64,000 nt of DNA from Evansella sp. AB-P1 (GTDB taxonomy: Bacteria; Bacillota; Bacilli; Bacillales; Salisediminibacteriaceae), in assembly GCF_029688925.1 (NCBI RefSeq), contig NZ_JARUKY010000011.1, positions 1-64,000 of the forward strand, read 5' to 3'. Below are positions 9,216 through 18,485 of this stretch, in pieces. The translations under genes were made by a program, and so were the position numbers. The first letter of the stretch is position 1; the number at the start of each line of letters is the position of its first letter. Below the pieces are notes generated by a model. That model was not told the origin of the DNA. It saw only the letters and a program-made list of their open reading frames with translations, and did not search any database.

Positions 9216-9277
9216 GAATATATGATAGTACGGAATGACGTTTTTATTATATAAGCGTCAATTAAAGGAGGATATGC

Positions 9278-10351
9278 ATGTCTAAAATAAAAATTAACCA
9301 ATTAAAAAAAGAAGTTTCCCCTTATGAAAAAACAAACACGAAAACGAGTATCATGCAAATTTTTAATACGGTGGGACCATTACTTATTTTATGGTATGCG
9401 TCTTATTTAAGTTTGTCAGTTTCATACTTGTTAACGTTACCTATTTTAATCGTAACAGCAGGTTTTATGGTTCGCACATTTATCATTTTTCACGATTGTT
9501 GTCATCAATCGTTCTTTAAAGCTCGAAAAGCAAATGATATTTTAGGGACTATTACAGGTATTTTAACTCTTGTTCCTTATGAGCAATGGAAGAATAGCCA
9601 TTCTATACACCACGCTACTAGTAGTAATCTAGACAAACGAGGCACAGGTGATATGTGGCTGTTAACAGTTGATGAGTACATGGAAGCGTCAATTTGGAAA
9701 AAGATAGCATATCGTGTTTATCGAAATCCATTTGTGATGCTTATTATTGGACCTATCGCAGTATTTCTTATTGAATACCGCTTTAATGTTAAAGGAGCAA
9801 GACGAAAAGAACGTGTAAATGTATATGTTACAAATATTTCAATAGTGATCCTATATTCAGCGCTATCCTTTATTATTGGTTGGCAGGCATTTCTCATGAT
9901 TCAAGGGCCGATTTTACTGGTGTCTGGTCTATTAGGCATTTGGCTTTTCTACGTACAGCACCAATTTGAGGATTCTTACTTTGAACACGAAGATGAATGG
10001 AGCTACGTTCAAGCTGCTGTAGAAGGAAGCTCATACTACAAACTACCAAAGGTATTACAATGGATAACGGGTAACATTGGCTTCCATCACGTTCATCACT
10101 TAAGCCCTAGAGTTCCTAACTATAACTTAGAAGAAGCTCATAACAATACACTTCCGCTACAAAAAGCAACTACCATCACAATTGCTACTAGCTTTAAATC
10201 GTTAAGCTATCGATTGTGGGACGAAAAATCAAAAGCATTCATTAGCTTTAAAGAATTAAATCATTACATTCGCAGATCAAAAATGATCGCAAAGCCTGGA
10301 GTAGTATTAGAAAAAGAGCCAAAGGTTGAACTTGCTAGAAAAGTAAATTAA
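9278..10351 (+). CDS. des: Acyl-lipid desaturase (Des)
   Basis: A 357-residue membrane di-iron desaturase that introduces a double bond into membrane phospholipid acyl chains at low temperature. The three histidine boxes are present: HDCCH (near 72), HSIHH (near 108) and HHVHH (near 269). Several hydrophobic segments lie between them. ATG behind AAAGGAGG. It is immediately followed by desK and desR, the thermosensor pair that switches it on, and has a DesR-type operator upstream. Confidence 0.93.
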   Translation: MSKIKINQLKKEVSPYEKTNTKTSIMQIFNTVGPLLILWYASYLSLSVSYLLTLPILIVTAGFMVRTFIIFHDCCHQSFFKARKANDILGTITGILTLVPYEQWKNSHSIHHATSSNLDKRGTGDMWLLTVDEYMEASIWKKIAYRVYRNPFVMLIIGPIAVFLIEYRFNVKGARRKERVNVYVTNISIVILYSALSFIIGWQAFLMIQGPILLVSGLLGIWLFYVQHQFEDSYFEHEDEWSYVQAAVEGSSYYKLPKVLQWITGNIGFHHVHHLSPRVPNYNLEEAHNNTLPLQKATTITIATSFKSLSYRLWDEKSKAFISFKELNHYIRRSKMIAKPGVVLEKEPKVELARKVN

Positions 10352-10394
10352 AATTAAATTGTAATGTAATAGTTAAAAAGAAAAGAGGGAGATT

Positions 10395-11528
10395 GTGAGG
10401 AATTGGTTTCAAAGATTTCGCAAAAGCACAGGGCTTAGTCCCTTTGTATGGATCGTCTTTTATATACTCCCTTTTTACTTTATTTTGTATGATTCATCTA
10501 CACTAGAAGTTGTAATAGGTATTTTAATGATTATCGGTTATTTTATATCCTACGTGCTGTCCTTTACTTCTAAAGGATGGCTTGTCTATATTGGTGCTAG
10601 TGTTCAAATTGCCATCGCTACTGCCATGAGTTTACTTTTTGGCTATATATACTTTTTCCTCTTTCTAGCATTTTTTATAGGAAATGTGCGACGTTTAGCT
10701 GCGTTTATCACTTTTTATACCATTTTGCTTGTAAGTACATTTGCTACTAGCTACTATGGATTTTTTGCTCATGACGTATTCATTACACAATTACCTTTCG
10801 TTTTTCTTAGTATTTTAGCAGTAATACTCCTACCAGTAAGTACATACAACAAAAATAAAAAAGAAAAGCTACAGGTAGAATTAGCATCCGCCAATAAAAG
10901 AATATCAGAACTTGTGAAGCTAGAAGAACGTCAACGAATAAGTCGTGATTTACATGATACACTTGGACAGAAGCTTTCTTTAATTGGCCTTAAGAGTGAT
11001 TTAGCTGCAAAATTGATAACAAAAAATCCAGCGCAAGCACGAACAGAAATAAAAGACATTCAAAAAACATCCAGGATAGCTTTAAAGGAAGTTCGAGAAT
11101 TAGTCATGGAAATGAGAGGCGCTAGGCTCAAGGATGAAATTTTTCGCGTAGATCAGTTATTAAAAGCAGCCCAAATTGATTTTCACATAGATGGGGAAGT
11201 AGCTACAAAAAATATTTCATTAATTGCTGAGAATGTCATTAGCATGTGTATAAAAGAAGCAATTAACAATGTAGTAAAGCATAGTAACGCAACACAGTGC
11301 TCTATTTTAATCAATCAACTTGAATCTCATTTACAAGTGAAGGTAATAGATAATGGCCGTGGGATGAAAGATTCTTCAACTAAACAAAGTGGAAGTGGAT
11401 TACAAGGTATGAAGGAACGGTTAGAATTTGTTAATGGAAGTGTAGATATAATTTCAGATAATGGAACTACAATTGTTATTGAAGTGCCAAATAACTATAT
11501 ACAGCAGGGAGAGGGGGCTAATATATGA
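10395..11528 (+). CDS. desK: DesK-type membrane thermosensor histidine kinase
   Basis: A 377-residue sensor kinase with about five N-terminal transmembrane segments (residues about 17-150), a HisKA_3 dimerisation domain with the phospho-acceptor in RDLHDTLGQ (His near 187) and a HATPase_c domain (NNVVKH, DNGRGM). GTG start behind AGAGGGAG. Known DesK proteins sense membrane thickness and order and phosphorylate DesR in the cold. It overlaps desR by 4 bp. Confidence 0.92.
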   Translation: MRNWFQRFRKSTGLSPFVWIVFYILPFYFILYDSSTLEVVIGILMIIGYFISYVLSFTSKGWLVYIGASVQIAIATAMSLLFGYIYFFLFLAFFIGNVRRLAAFITFYTILLVSTFATSYYGFFAHDVFITQLPFVFLSILAVILLPVSTYNKNKKEKLQVELASANKRISELVKLEERQRISRDLHDTLGQKLSLIGLKSDLAAKLITKNPAQARTEIKDIQKTSRIALKEVRELVMEMRGARLKDEIFRVDQLLKAAQIDFHIDGEVATKNISLIAENVISMCIKEAINNVVKHSNATQCSILINQLESHLQVKVIDNGRGMKDSSTKQSGSGLQGMKERLEFVNGSVDIISDNGTTIVIEVPNNYIQQGEGANI

Positions 11529-12124
11529 TTAGCGTTGTCATTGCTGAGGATCAAAAAATGCTATTAGGTGCTCTTGCTGCACTGATTGATTTAGAAGATG
11601 ACATGTCTGTTGTTGGTAGTGCAAGTAATGGGGAAGATGCCCTAGCCTTGGTTAAGGAACATGAACCAGATATTTGTATTATGGATATTGAAATGCCTAA
11701 GAAAAGTGGATTAGATGTGGCAGAAGAAATTAAAGATTTTGACTGTAAAGTAATCATTTTAACTACATTTGCTCGTTCAGGTTATTTTCAACGAGCCGTT
11801 AAGGCTGGAGTGAATGGTTACATGTTAAAGGACAGTCCAAGCGATGATTTGACTAGTGCAATTCGACAAGTAATGGAAGGAAGACGAATTTATGCCCCTG
11901 AATTAGTTGATGAATTTTATAGCCAGGAAAATCCATTAACAGATAGAGAAAGTGAAATTTTAGTATTAATGGCAGAAGGAAAAAGTACAAAAGATATAGC
12001 AGAGGTTCTGCACCTTACAAATGGAACAATCCGAAATTATATCTCTACTATTCTCGATAAGCTTGAGGCGAGTAATCGCATTGAAGCAATTACTCGTTTT
12101 AAAGAAAAAGGTTGGTTCAACTAA
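11525..12124 (+). CDS. desR: DesR-type response regulator (NarL/LuxR family)
   Basis: A 199-residue regulator: receiver domain with phospho-acceptor Asp54 (IMDIEMP) and a C-terminal LuxR helix-turn-helix (LTDRESEILVLMAEG, STKDIAEVL). Start ATG overlaps the desK stop (ATGA). The predicted target is the inverted repeat upstream of des. Confidence 0.92.
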   Translation: MISVVIAEDQKMLLGALAALIDLEDDMSVVGSASNGEDALALVKEHEPDICIMDIEMPKKSGLDVAEEIKDFDCKVIILTTFARSGYFQRAVKAGVNGYMLKDSPSDDLTSAIRQVMEGRRIYAPELVDEFYSQENPLTDRESEILVLMAEGKSTKDIAEVLHLTNGTIRNYISTILDKLEASNRIEAITRFKEKGWFN

Positions 12125-12349
12125 CTTTTTGAGGCTGAGATTGTGCCCTTAGCGTAATTGGTCTTGTGGGCTGTCTGAAGCGGAAATCGAATTTAAATTA
12201 TTTGTATGTTCGTGTTATTGAATGAAATAGTTGAATAAAAATTGACTCAATTTGTAGGAAATTAAATGAAATTTTAAAAAAACCTATTTCTTTTCTTTTT
12301 CCCCTGTTAAAATGGAGCAGGACTTAGATTGGAAAGAGGTGTTTTTTTT

Positions 12350-12916
12350 ATGTTATTAGAAGCAATTATTATATTTGTAGCTCAATTATTATATGTTCCA
12401 ATCCTTACTTTACGTACGATCATGGTTGTAAAGGGACTTAAAGGAAAAGCTGCAAGTATGGGTGTTTTAGAAGGGGTTATTTATGTTGTTGCTATAGGAA
12501 TTGTATTAAGCGATTTATCAAATTTCTATAATATGGGTGCTTACGCTTTAGGATTTGGTGTAGGTTTATATATAGGAGCAGTAATTGAAGAAAAGCTTGC
12601 AATTGGATATGTAACAATTGAAGCTAACATACCAGAAAAAAATCAAGCATTGATTGATCGATTGAGGGAAGTGGGATTTAGTGTTTCTACTTCTTCTGTA
12701 GAAGGTATTAACTCCATGCGATATTTGCTATATTGTACTGCAAGAAGAGATAGAGAAAGAGAATTTTATCGTATTATAGAAGAGTATGAAGAAAAAGCTT
12801 TTGTTGCGTCCTACGAACCTCGTAACTTTAAAGGTGGCTATATTACAAAAGCCATGAAACGAAGACGTGAGTTGTTTTTGAAAAAAAAGAAAGGGAAAAC
12901 AACCACAGAAGAATAA
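12350..12916 (+). CDS. UPF0316 membrane protein with DUF2179 domain (YebE-like)
   Basis: A 188-residue protein: three N-terminal hydrophobic segments (residues about 1-75) followed by a DUF2179 cytosolic domain and a basic C-terminal tail. The reading frame is open from a TTG at 12329, but GAAAGAGGTG (12332-12341) lies 8 bp before the ATG at 12350, which I take as the start. Family function is not established. It stands alone between desR and a terminator. Confidence 0.85.
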   Translation: MLLEAIIIFVAQLLYVPILTLRTIMVVKGLKGKAASMGVLEGVIYVVAIGIVLSDLSNFYNMGAYALGFGVGLYIGAVIEEKLAIGYVTIEANIPEKNQALIDRLREVGFSVSTSSVEGINSMRYLLYCTARRDREREFYRIIEEYEEKAFVASYEPRNFKGGYITKAMKRRRELFLKKKKGKTTTEE

Positions 12917-12970
12917 TAACTACTTAATTTTATGAAATCTAAAATTGATAATGTAATGACAATAATAGAT

Positions 12971-13022
12971 GAAGCTGTTAGTTAAAGGGTATTACTTTCC
13001 TTTAAGTGATAGCTTCTTTTTT
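12971..13022 (+). terminator. Rho-independent terminator
   Basis: An 18-bp imperfect stem (GAAGCTGTTAGTTAAAGG against CCTTTAAGTGATAGCTTC) followed by T6, downstream of the UPF0316 gene. Confidence 0.85.
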
Positions 13023-13194
13023 CGAAAAAATGGGGCAAAAGAAAGCATCCTTGAATTTTATTGATAATTTTAAATACACTTTCCTTGAAATATTTTTCTA
13101 ACAAAAATATAATAACTTACATAATGTAATTAAATTTATATTATGAATAATCATTAATAATTATCGAATTCTACTTTTGAAGGGGGTAGGGAAA

Positions 13195-14040
13195 ATGGAA
13201 AAAAAATATTTTCAAAAGCCATGTATCTATGTAGGGGAAGTAAATATCAATGTAATGGATTTAGAAAAATCTGTACAGTTTTACCAACAATTTATTGGAT
13301 TTAGTATATTAGAAAAAACAGATAGTAAGGCAATTTTAACAGCTGATGGTAGCAAACCATTATTAACATTAAATAAACCAAAAGATGTCCAAAGAAAACA
13401 AACTCGAACGACGGGTTTATACCACTTTGCTATTCTACTTCCAAGTCGTGTGGATTTGTCCTCTTTTTTTAATCACGTAGTACGTAGCGGATATGAAATG
13501 GGAGCATCTGATCATTTTGTTAGTGAAGCACTTTATATTTCTGATCCTGATGGTAATGGTATTGAGGTATATAGAGATCGACCTTCATCAGAATGGAGTT
13601 GGTCAGATGGGACCGTATCAATGGCTACAGAACCCCTTGATGGTCAAAGTCTTCTTGCGGAAAGTGATGAAGAATGGAACGGATTACCGAAGGATTCTAT
13701 GATAGGACATATACATCTACACGTTTCTGAGTTAGAAAAAACGGAAAAGTTTTATACAAAAGGGTTAGGATTTGATGTGGTTACTCGTTATCCTGGTGCT
13801 CTTTTTATATCAACAGGTGGTTATCACCATCACATCGGTTTAAATGTGTGGAATGGTATTGGGGCACCAGTTCCAGAAAAAAACAGTGTAGGACTTCAAT
13901 TATTCACACTAGAATTTCCTGATGAAGAAAGCCGTCAAAATACGGTGCACAGCTTAAAGAAAATTGGAGCAACTGTTACACAAAAAGGGGATATCTTTAT
14001 GACAGAAGACCCTTCAAAGAACTGTATCGTTCTAAGGTGA
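13195..14040 (+). CDS. VOC-fold ring-cleavage dioxygenase, CatE-like (two glyoxalase domains)
   Basis: A 281-residue protein of two vicinal-oxygen-chelate domains. Features of the CatE/YfiE group are TTGLYHFAILLPSR, SEALYISDPDGNGIE and, in the second domain, GHIHLHVSEL and HHHIGLNVWNG. Metal ligands are probably the His in GHIHLHV, the His in the HHH segment and a Glu in LFTLEF. It probably cleaves catechol-type rings or detoxifies quinones; the substrate is unknown. The frame is open from TTG 13177, but GAAGGGGG sits correctly for the ATG at 13195. No MarR or quinone-sensor gene is adjacent. Confidence 0.82.
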   Translation: MEKKYFQKPCIYVGEVNINVMDLEKSVQFYQQFIGFSILEKTDSKAILTADGSKPLLTLNKPKDVQRKQTRTTGLYHFAILLPSRVDLSSFFNHVVRSGYEMGASDHFVSEALYISDPDGNGIEVYRDRPSSEWSWSDGTVSMATEPLDGQSLLAESDEEWNGLPKDSMIGHIHLHVSELEKTEKFYTKGLGFDVVTRYPGALFISTGGYHHHIGLNVWNGIGAPVPEKNSVGLQLFTLEFPDEESRQNTVHSLKKIGATVTQKGDIFMTEDPSKNCIVLR

Positions 14041-14080
14041 AATTGATATCCACAAATCTTACAATAACAACGATTTAACG

Positions 14081-14107
14081 TGAAACTTTCAACCTTCTAT
14101 TATCGTA
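14081..14107 (+). promoter_or_regulatory. ECF-sigma (SigW-like) promoter
   Basis: TGAAAC (14081-14086) and CGTA (14104-14107) with a 17-bp spacer fit the SigW/SigX/SigM consensus. It is about 35 bp before the AIM24 gene start. Confidence 0.55.
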
Positions 14108-14143
14108 TAATTAAATGTACCATAGAAGGAAGGGGAAAAGTGA

Positions 14144-14836
14144 ATGAGCAAATATTCCATTGACGAATTTATTAAGCAAACTAAAGAAGATGAGCACGGA
14201 AATGATTTTTTTGAATTAGAAACGCCTCGAATACTTGAAGTAAACCTGAACGATATGGTTTGGGCAAAAATGGGATCCATGGTTTCTTATAATGGCAATA
14301 TAAAGTTTGAACGGGAAAGACTATTAGAGCATGGTGTAGGTAGAATGTTGAAGAAAGCCTTTACTAGTGAAGGTACTTCATTGATGAAAGCACATGGAAA
14401 TGGTCAATTATACTTAGCTGATCAAGGAAAAAAAATAACTATTCTTGAATTATTTAATGATGAGATTACAGTAAATGGAAACGACCTACTGGCTTTCGAA
14501 CCAGGAATTCAATGGGATATTAAATTTATGAAAAAAGTTGCAGGTATGATGTCAGGTGGATTATTTAATATTCACTTAAAGGGTAGAGGTTTAGTTGCCA
14601 TTACTTCACACTATGAACCTTTAACTATACTTGTACGTCCTGGCATTCCAGTCATGACAGATCCTCAAGCAACAGTTGCTTGGTCTGGTCATTTAAAACC
14701 TGAAATAAAAACGGATATAAATTACCGAACCTTCTTAGGTCGTGGTAGTGGTGAATCCTTTCAAATGGAGTTTTCTGGTGAAGGTTTTGTCATTGTTCAA
14801 TCAGTAGAAGAAAGCTTTTCATCTGAAAAATCATAA
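14144..14836 (+). CDS. AIM24-family protein
   Basis: A 230-residue AIM24 (TIGR00266/DUF124) protein, predicted to be a beta-rich trimerising barrel-like fold with no signal peptide. The family is widespread but its function is unsettled. ATG behind AAGGAAGGGG. An ECF-sigma-like promoter just upstream suggests envelope-stress expression. Monocistronic, closed by a bidirectional terminator. Confidence 0.85.
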   Translation: MSKYSIDEFIKQTKEDEHGNDFFELETPRILEVNLNDMVWAKMGSMVSYNGNIKFERERLLEHGVGRMLKKAFTSEGTSLMKAHGNGQLYLADQGKKITILELFNDEITVNGNDLLAFEPGIQWDIKFMKKVAGMMSGGLFNIHLKGRGLVAITSHYEPLTILVRPGIPVMTDPQATVAWSGHLKPEIKTDINYRTFLGRGSGESFQMEFSGEGFVIVQSVEESFSSEKS

Positions 14837-14842
14837 ATATAT

Positions 14843-14882
14843 AGAAGAGCTTCGTTCATTTGTGAACGAAGCTCTTCTTTTA
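14843..14882. terminator. Bidirectional terminator
   Basis: A 16-bp perfect stem (AGAAGAGCTTCGTTCA with its complement, loop TTTG) with T-runs on both strands, between the convergent AIM24 and ABC permease genes. Confidence 0.92.
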
Positions 14883-14884
14883 TC

Positions 14885-16135
14885 TTACTTTTCTTTTTTC
14901 CCAATTGTAAATGCTTGCTTTAATCCATCTTTAAAAGAGAATTTACCGTACATGAGAACGCCGCCTTTATAAATTCGAGCAGCTATTATATTAAAGATTA
15001 TTGCACTTAATACGAGGATCCCAAGTATTAATGTAACCTCCCACATTGGGACAGCACTCATTCCTATTCGTAAAAACAAAAGCTGTGGTGTAAAGAATGG
15101 CACATATGATAAAACCTGAATGAATGTAGCGTCCGGAGTATTTAATCCAAAAATTGATACAAATAATCCAATCATCGCTAAGAATACTAATGGCTGTAAT
15201 GCCTGATTCACTTCTTCAGCGCGGCTTACGAGTGCACCTAGCATTGCGGCAATTCCACCATATAAGAAATATCCAAGTAAAATTAGTACTAGTGCCAATA
15301 CGATTAACCATACATCAATTACTTCAGTAAAAATCATTTTTATAAATTCTTCACCACTTAAATACGAACCAATAATGGCAGCGGCAGCAATAGCTAATAA
15401 ATTTAGTAGACCTGCTACACCAATTCCAACAATTTTTCCAAGCATTTGCGTAACAGGATTAATACTCGAAACAATTAATTCCATAACCCTAGAGGATTTT
15501 TCTGTTGCTACTTCTGTTGCAATCATAGATCCAAATGTTAGAACAATCATGTATATGGCAAAAACGAGGAAATACACCATCCAATATGCTTGCATATGGG
15601 TTTCCATCGTTTGAACTTCTCCACCTTCCCGAAGTGGTTGTTCGTTAAATGTAATAGGAGAATAAATAATAGATAATTCTTCTTCATTTAAACCTAGCTC
15701 ATTAGTAGCAAGGGCTTCTTTCATTCGTTGTACATCTTGATTCACTTCATTCGACATCATAAAATCATTACCATCACTATAGAACTCAGCTTCAATTGTT
15801 GAAATATCTCCAGTTAAGTAAAGGACAAAATCATGTCCATTATTCCCAGCATCTTCAATAGCATCATCTAGTTCACCAGTAAAATTTACGTAATTAAATA
15901 GCCCGTCATCATAGGAAGCAAGGGTTTCGCCGAAAAAATTATCTGTTAACGTTTCATCTACAACAGCAACGCTAGTAATATCTTCTGATTCATCACTTGA
16001 AAATAAATCTATTATGTTTGTAATATTTGTTAAGCCAAGGATGAGCACAACCATAAAAATGGTTGAAATAACAAATGCTTTTGATTTAATTCTTCTTCCA
16101 GCAGTATGACTAACGGTTATCCAAAAATTATTCAT
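14885..16135 (-). CDS. yhaP: ABC-2 transporter permease, YhaP/NatB type
   Basis: A 416-residue membrane protein. One transmembrane segment near the N-terminus (about 20-40) is followed by an extracytoplasmic domain of about 130 residues and then a cluster of about five or six segments, the NatB/YhaP layout. Its start overlaps the end of the ATPase gene by 8 bp, so the pair is translationally coupled. Relatives export sodium or other cations or antimicrobial compounds; substrate here unknown. Confidence 0.87.
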   Translation of the reverse strand: MNNFWITVSHTAGRRIKSKAFVISTIFMVVLILGLTNITNIIDLFSSDESEDITSVAVVDETLTDNFFGETLASYDDGLFNYVNFTGELDDAIEDAGNNGHDFVLYLTGDISTIEAEFYSDGNDFMMSNEVNQDVQRMKEALATNELGLNEEELSIIYSPITFNEQPLREGGEVQTMETHMQAYWMVYFLVFAIYMIVLTFGSMIATEVATEKSSRVMELIVSSINPVTQMLGKIVGIGVAGLLNLLAIAAAAIIGSYLSGEEFIKMIFTEVIDVWLIVLALVLILLGYFLYGGIAAMLGALVSRAEEVNQALQPLVFLAMIGLFVSIFGLNTPDATFIQVLSYVPFFTPQLLFLRIGMSAVPMWEVTLILGILVLSAIIFNIIAARIYKGGVLMYGKFSFKDGLKQAFTIGKKEK

Positions 16136-17030
16136 TTTCTTCCCCTCCAGCTCTATCTATGAAAATATCATGTAAAGAAGGTTCTTCCACTTCAAATTTG
16201 CGAACAAAGCCTTTGTCACTTATTGCATAGAAAATATCTTCTGCCACTCTTTCATTTTCTACCTTAATAACTGCACCGTCTTTTGATCTATTAATTTGTA
16301 AAACGCCATTAATAGATTCTAAGAAATTCAAATCATAATCTGCAGAGATACTGATGCTTTTCATCCCATAGGAACGCTTAATTTCTCTTAGGTTACCTTG
16401 AAGGACTGATTTTCCACGTTTAAGCATTATAATATCCTCACATAGCTCTTCCACATTTTTCATTTGATGACTAGAAAATACAATAGTCGTTCCTGAGTCT
16501 TGAAGATCGAGGACGGCTTCTTTTAACATATCGGAATTTACGGGGTCAAGCCCACTAAATGGTTCATCTAAAATCAAAATCTCTGGCTTATGTAATACAG
16601 CGGCCATAAATTGAATCTTTTGTTGATTTCCTTTAGATAGTTCTTCTATTTTCTTATTTTCATATTCTGGTACTTGAAAGCGATCAAGCCAATGCTTTAT
16701 TTCCTTTATAATCTCTTGATTTTTCATTCCTTTTAGCTTCATTAAATAAATCAGCTGTTCCTTCACCGTTAATTTTGGAAATAGTCCTCGTTCTTCCGGA
16801 AGGTAGCCAATGAGCTTCGTTCGTCGATAAGATAATCTTTCTCCATCCCAAGTAACTGAACCTCTAGTAGGATCTAATAATCCTAATATCATTCGAAACG
16901 AAGTGGTTTTCCCTGCACCGTTTGCACCTAGCATTCCAAACATTTCACCTTTTTCAACTTTAAGAGATATACCATCTACTGCAACGTGATCATTAAAATT
17001 TTTTCTAATGTCATTTAATATAAGTGTCAT
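16128..17030 (-). CDS. yhaQ: ABC transporter ATP-binding protein, YhaQ/NatA type
   Basis: A 300-residue ATPase with Walker A (GANGAGKTT, near 34), signature LSKGNQQK, Walker B (ILILDEPFSGLDP) and switch His (FSSHQM). The C-terminal extension of about 90 residues is usual for this subgroup. First gene of the yhaQP-type operon. An AGTGTA-N8-TACACT palindrome lies about 45-65 bp upstream and may bind the GntR regulator of the neighbouring operon. Confidence 0.88.
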   Translation of the reverse strand: MTLILNDIRKNFNDHVAVDGISLKVEKGEMFGMLGANGAGKTTSFRMILGLLDPTRGSVTWDGERLSYRRTKLIGYLPEERGLFPKLTVKEQLIYLMKLKGMKNQEIIKEIKHWLDRFQVPEYENKKIEELSKGNQQKIQFMAAVLHKPEILILDEPFSGLDPVNSDMLKEAVLDLQDSGTTIVFSSHQMKNVEELCEDIIMLKRGKSVLQGNLREIKRSYGMKSISISADYDLNFLESINGVLQINRSKDGAVIKVENERVAEDIFYAISDKGFVRKFEVEEPSLHDIFIDRAGGEENE

Positions 17031-17075
17031 ATAAATTTCCCCTTTCTCTTAAAAAATATATATATTAACGGAGAT

Positions 17076-17095
17076 AGTGTAGTAGAAATTACACT
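17076..17095. promoter_or_regulatory. GntR (YtrA-type) operator candidate
   Basis: AGTGTA-N8-TACACT inverted repeat upstream of the yhaQ-type gene. Half-sites equal those reported for the GntR regulator YtrA (AGTGTA/TACACT), although the spacing differs. Confidence 0.5.
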
Positions 17096-17125
17096 ACTTA
17101 CACATTCCTGTTAAGTATTACCGTC

Positions 17126-17983
17126 TTAAACTAGTATTCGAAGAACTTCTGTAATACTAATGGTTTGTTCTGATATTACATGAAGGTTCTCCTTTCTTAA
17201 TGCTACTTCTGTTAGTTCTATTTGCTCTGTCATAACTTCCCAATAACCTCCATTGATGTTTACGTTTATTACACCAGGAAGGTTTCGTATTTTTTCTTCA
17301 GAACCTGAAATCCATAATCTTTTAAATTTTTGTATGAGATGATCTTTTTCATATTGTCCAGTTACGGTACCTCTTTTCATACAAACAATATAATCAGCTA
17401 ATTGTTTTACTTCTTCAGGTATATGTGTTGCAAAGAGAATAGATCTATTTGGGTCTTCATCCATATAGGATACTAGTTCTTTGGTGATTAGTTCCTGACT
17501 TTCTAAATCGACTCCTGATAATGGTTCATCTAATATAAGTAGCTTTGTAGAATGAGACAATGCCAAAAGTATAAGTCCTTTCTTTTGCATTCCAACAGAA
17601 AGTGTTTCAAATTTCTTGTTTTTTGGCAGGTTAAATGCTTCTATTAATCGATTAAAAGTATCTTTACTCCAATTTTTATACCCTATTTGATAGAGTTCTC
17701 CTAATTGTTTTAGACTAAATTGTTCATAGCCAATTGCAGTTTGAGGCACATAGCCAATATCCTTCTTCCATTCATTTTCTGAATATAGTTGATCGAATCT
17801 ATGAATCACACCCTTATCAGGAAAGACCTTTCCAGTAAGAATACGAATGAGAGTACTTTTCCCTGCTCCGTTATTTCCAACTAATGCAGTAATCGTACCG
17901 GGATCTATTTGAAATGTTAGAGGTCCTATATGAACTTGTTTATCCATTCTCTTTTCTATGCCTTGCAAAGAAATCACTTTCAT
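17126..17983 (-). CDS. ABC transporter ATP-binding protein (YtrB-like)
   Basis: A 285-residue ATPase: Walker A (GNNGAGKST, near 36), Q-loop (GYVPQ), signature LSVGMQKK, Walker B (LLILDEPLSGVDL), switch His (FATHIPEE). Its start overlaps the GntR gene by 4 bp. The C-terminal about 70 residues are variable. It probably powers the membrane protein encoded at 18486-19217, so regulator, ATPase and permease form a YtrA/B-type unit. Confidence 0.85.
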   Translation of the reverse strand: MKVISLQGIEKRMDKQVHIGPLTFQIDPGTITALVGNNGAGKSTLIRILTGKVFPDKGVIHRFDQLYSENEWKKDIGYVPQTAIGYEQFSLKQLGELYQIGYKNWSKDTFNRLIEAFNLPKNKKFETLSVGMQKKGLILLALSHSTKLLILDEPLSGVDLESQELITKELVSYMDEDPNRSILFATHIPEEVKQLADYIVCMKRGTVTGQYEKDHLIQKFKRLWISGSEEKIRNLPGVINVNINGGYWEVMTEQIELTEVALRKENLHVISEQTISITEVLRILV

Positions 17984-18369
17984 TTTCCCTCCTTCAAAAT
18001 AGTTGAAAATAACTGCACAAGCTCTTCATCTGAGTATTGATAACTTTTCCCTAAATTAGCAGCCCTTGATAATGCGTCAATAACAGCTTTTTCCTTCTGT
18101 TCATGTTGTTTATTCATATTTATCTCAGCAACGTATGTTCCTTTTCCTTGAAGTGTATTTATATATCCTTGATGTTCAAGATTTTGATAGGCCCGACGTG
18201 TTGTAATTACACTACATGACAAAGAGGTAGCTAATTTACGAATGGATGGAAGCGGGTTCCCAGCTGGTAATATACCACTAATAATTAGTGTTTTCACTTG
18301 TGATTCAATTTGATCATAAATAGGAACACGACTATTTTCGTCAATTTCTATTGGAAGTAAATCAGACAT
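17980..18369 (-). CDS. GntR-family regulator, YtrA subfamily
   Basis: A 129-residue regulator: a winged-helix DNA-binding domain (residues about 10-78, with IRKLATSLSCSVITTRRAYQNLEHQGYI) followed only by a short helical tail. This short-tail form is the YtrA subfamily that controls ABC operons. It probably represses its own operon. ATG start; it overlaps the ATPase gene by 4 bp. Confidence 0.9.
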   Translation of the reverse strand: MSDLLPIEIDENSRVPIYDQIESQVKTLIISGILPAGNPLPSIRKLATSLSCSVITTRRAYQNLEHQGYINTLQGKGTYVAEINMNKQHEQKEKAVIDALSRAANLGKSYQYSDEELVQLFSTILKEGK

Positions 18370-18485
18370 GAGTATCCACCTGCTTTTACATTGACATCAT
18401 TCCTCATCTCCCAATAAGTCCAAAAGCAATTTTTTCTATTTAAATCTAAGTTTAATTTTGATACATTCACAGTTGCACCTTCTTT

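Noticed and set aside
12125-12180. A sixth copy of dispersed repeat family 1 after desR
   Set aside because: Only CTTAGCGTAATTGG-like similarity; neither the inner nor the outer stem can be formed.
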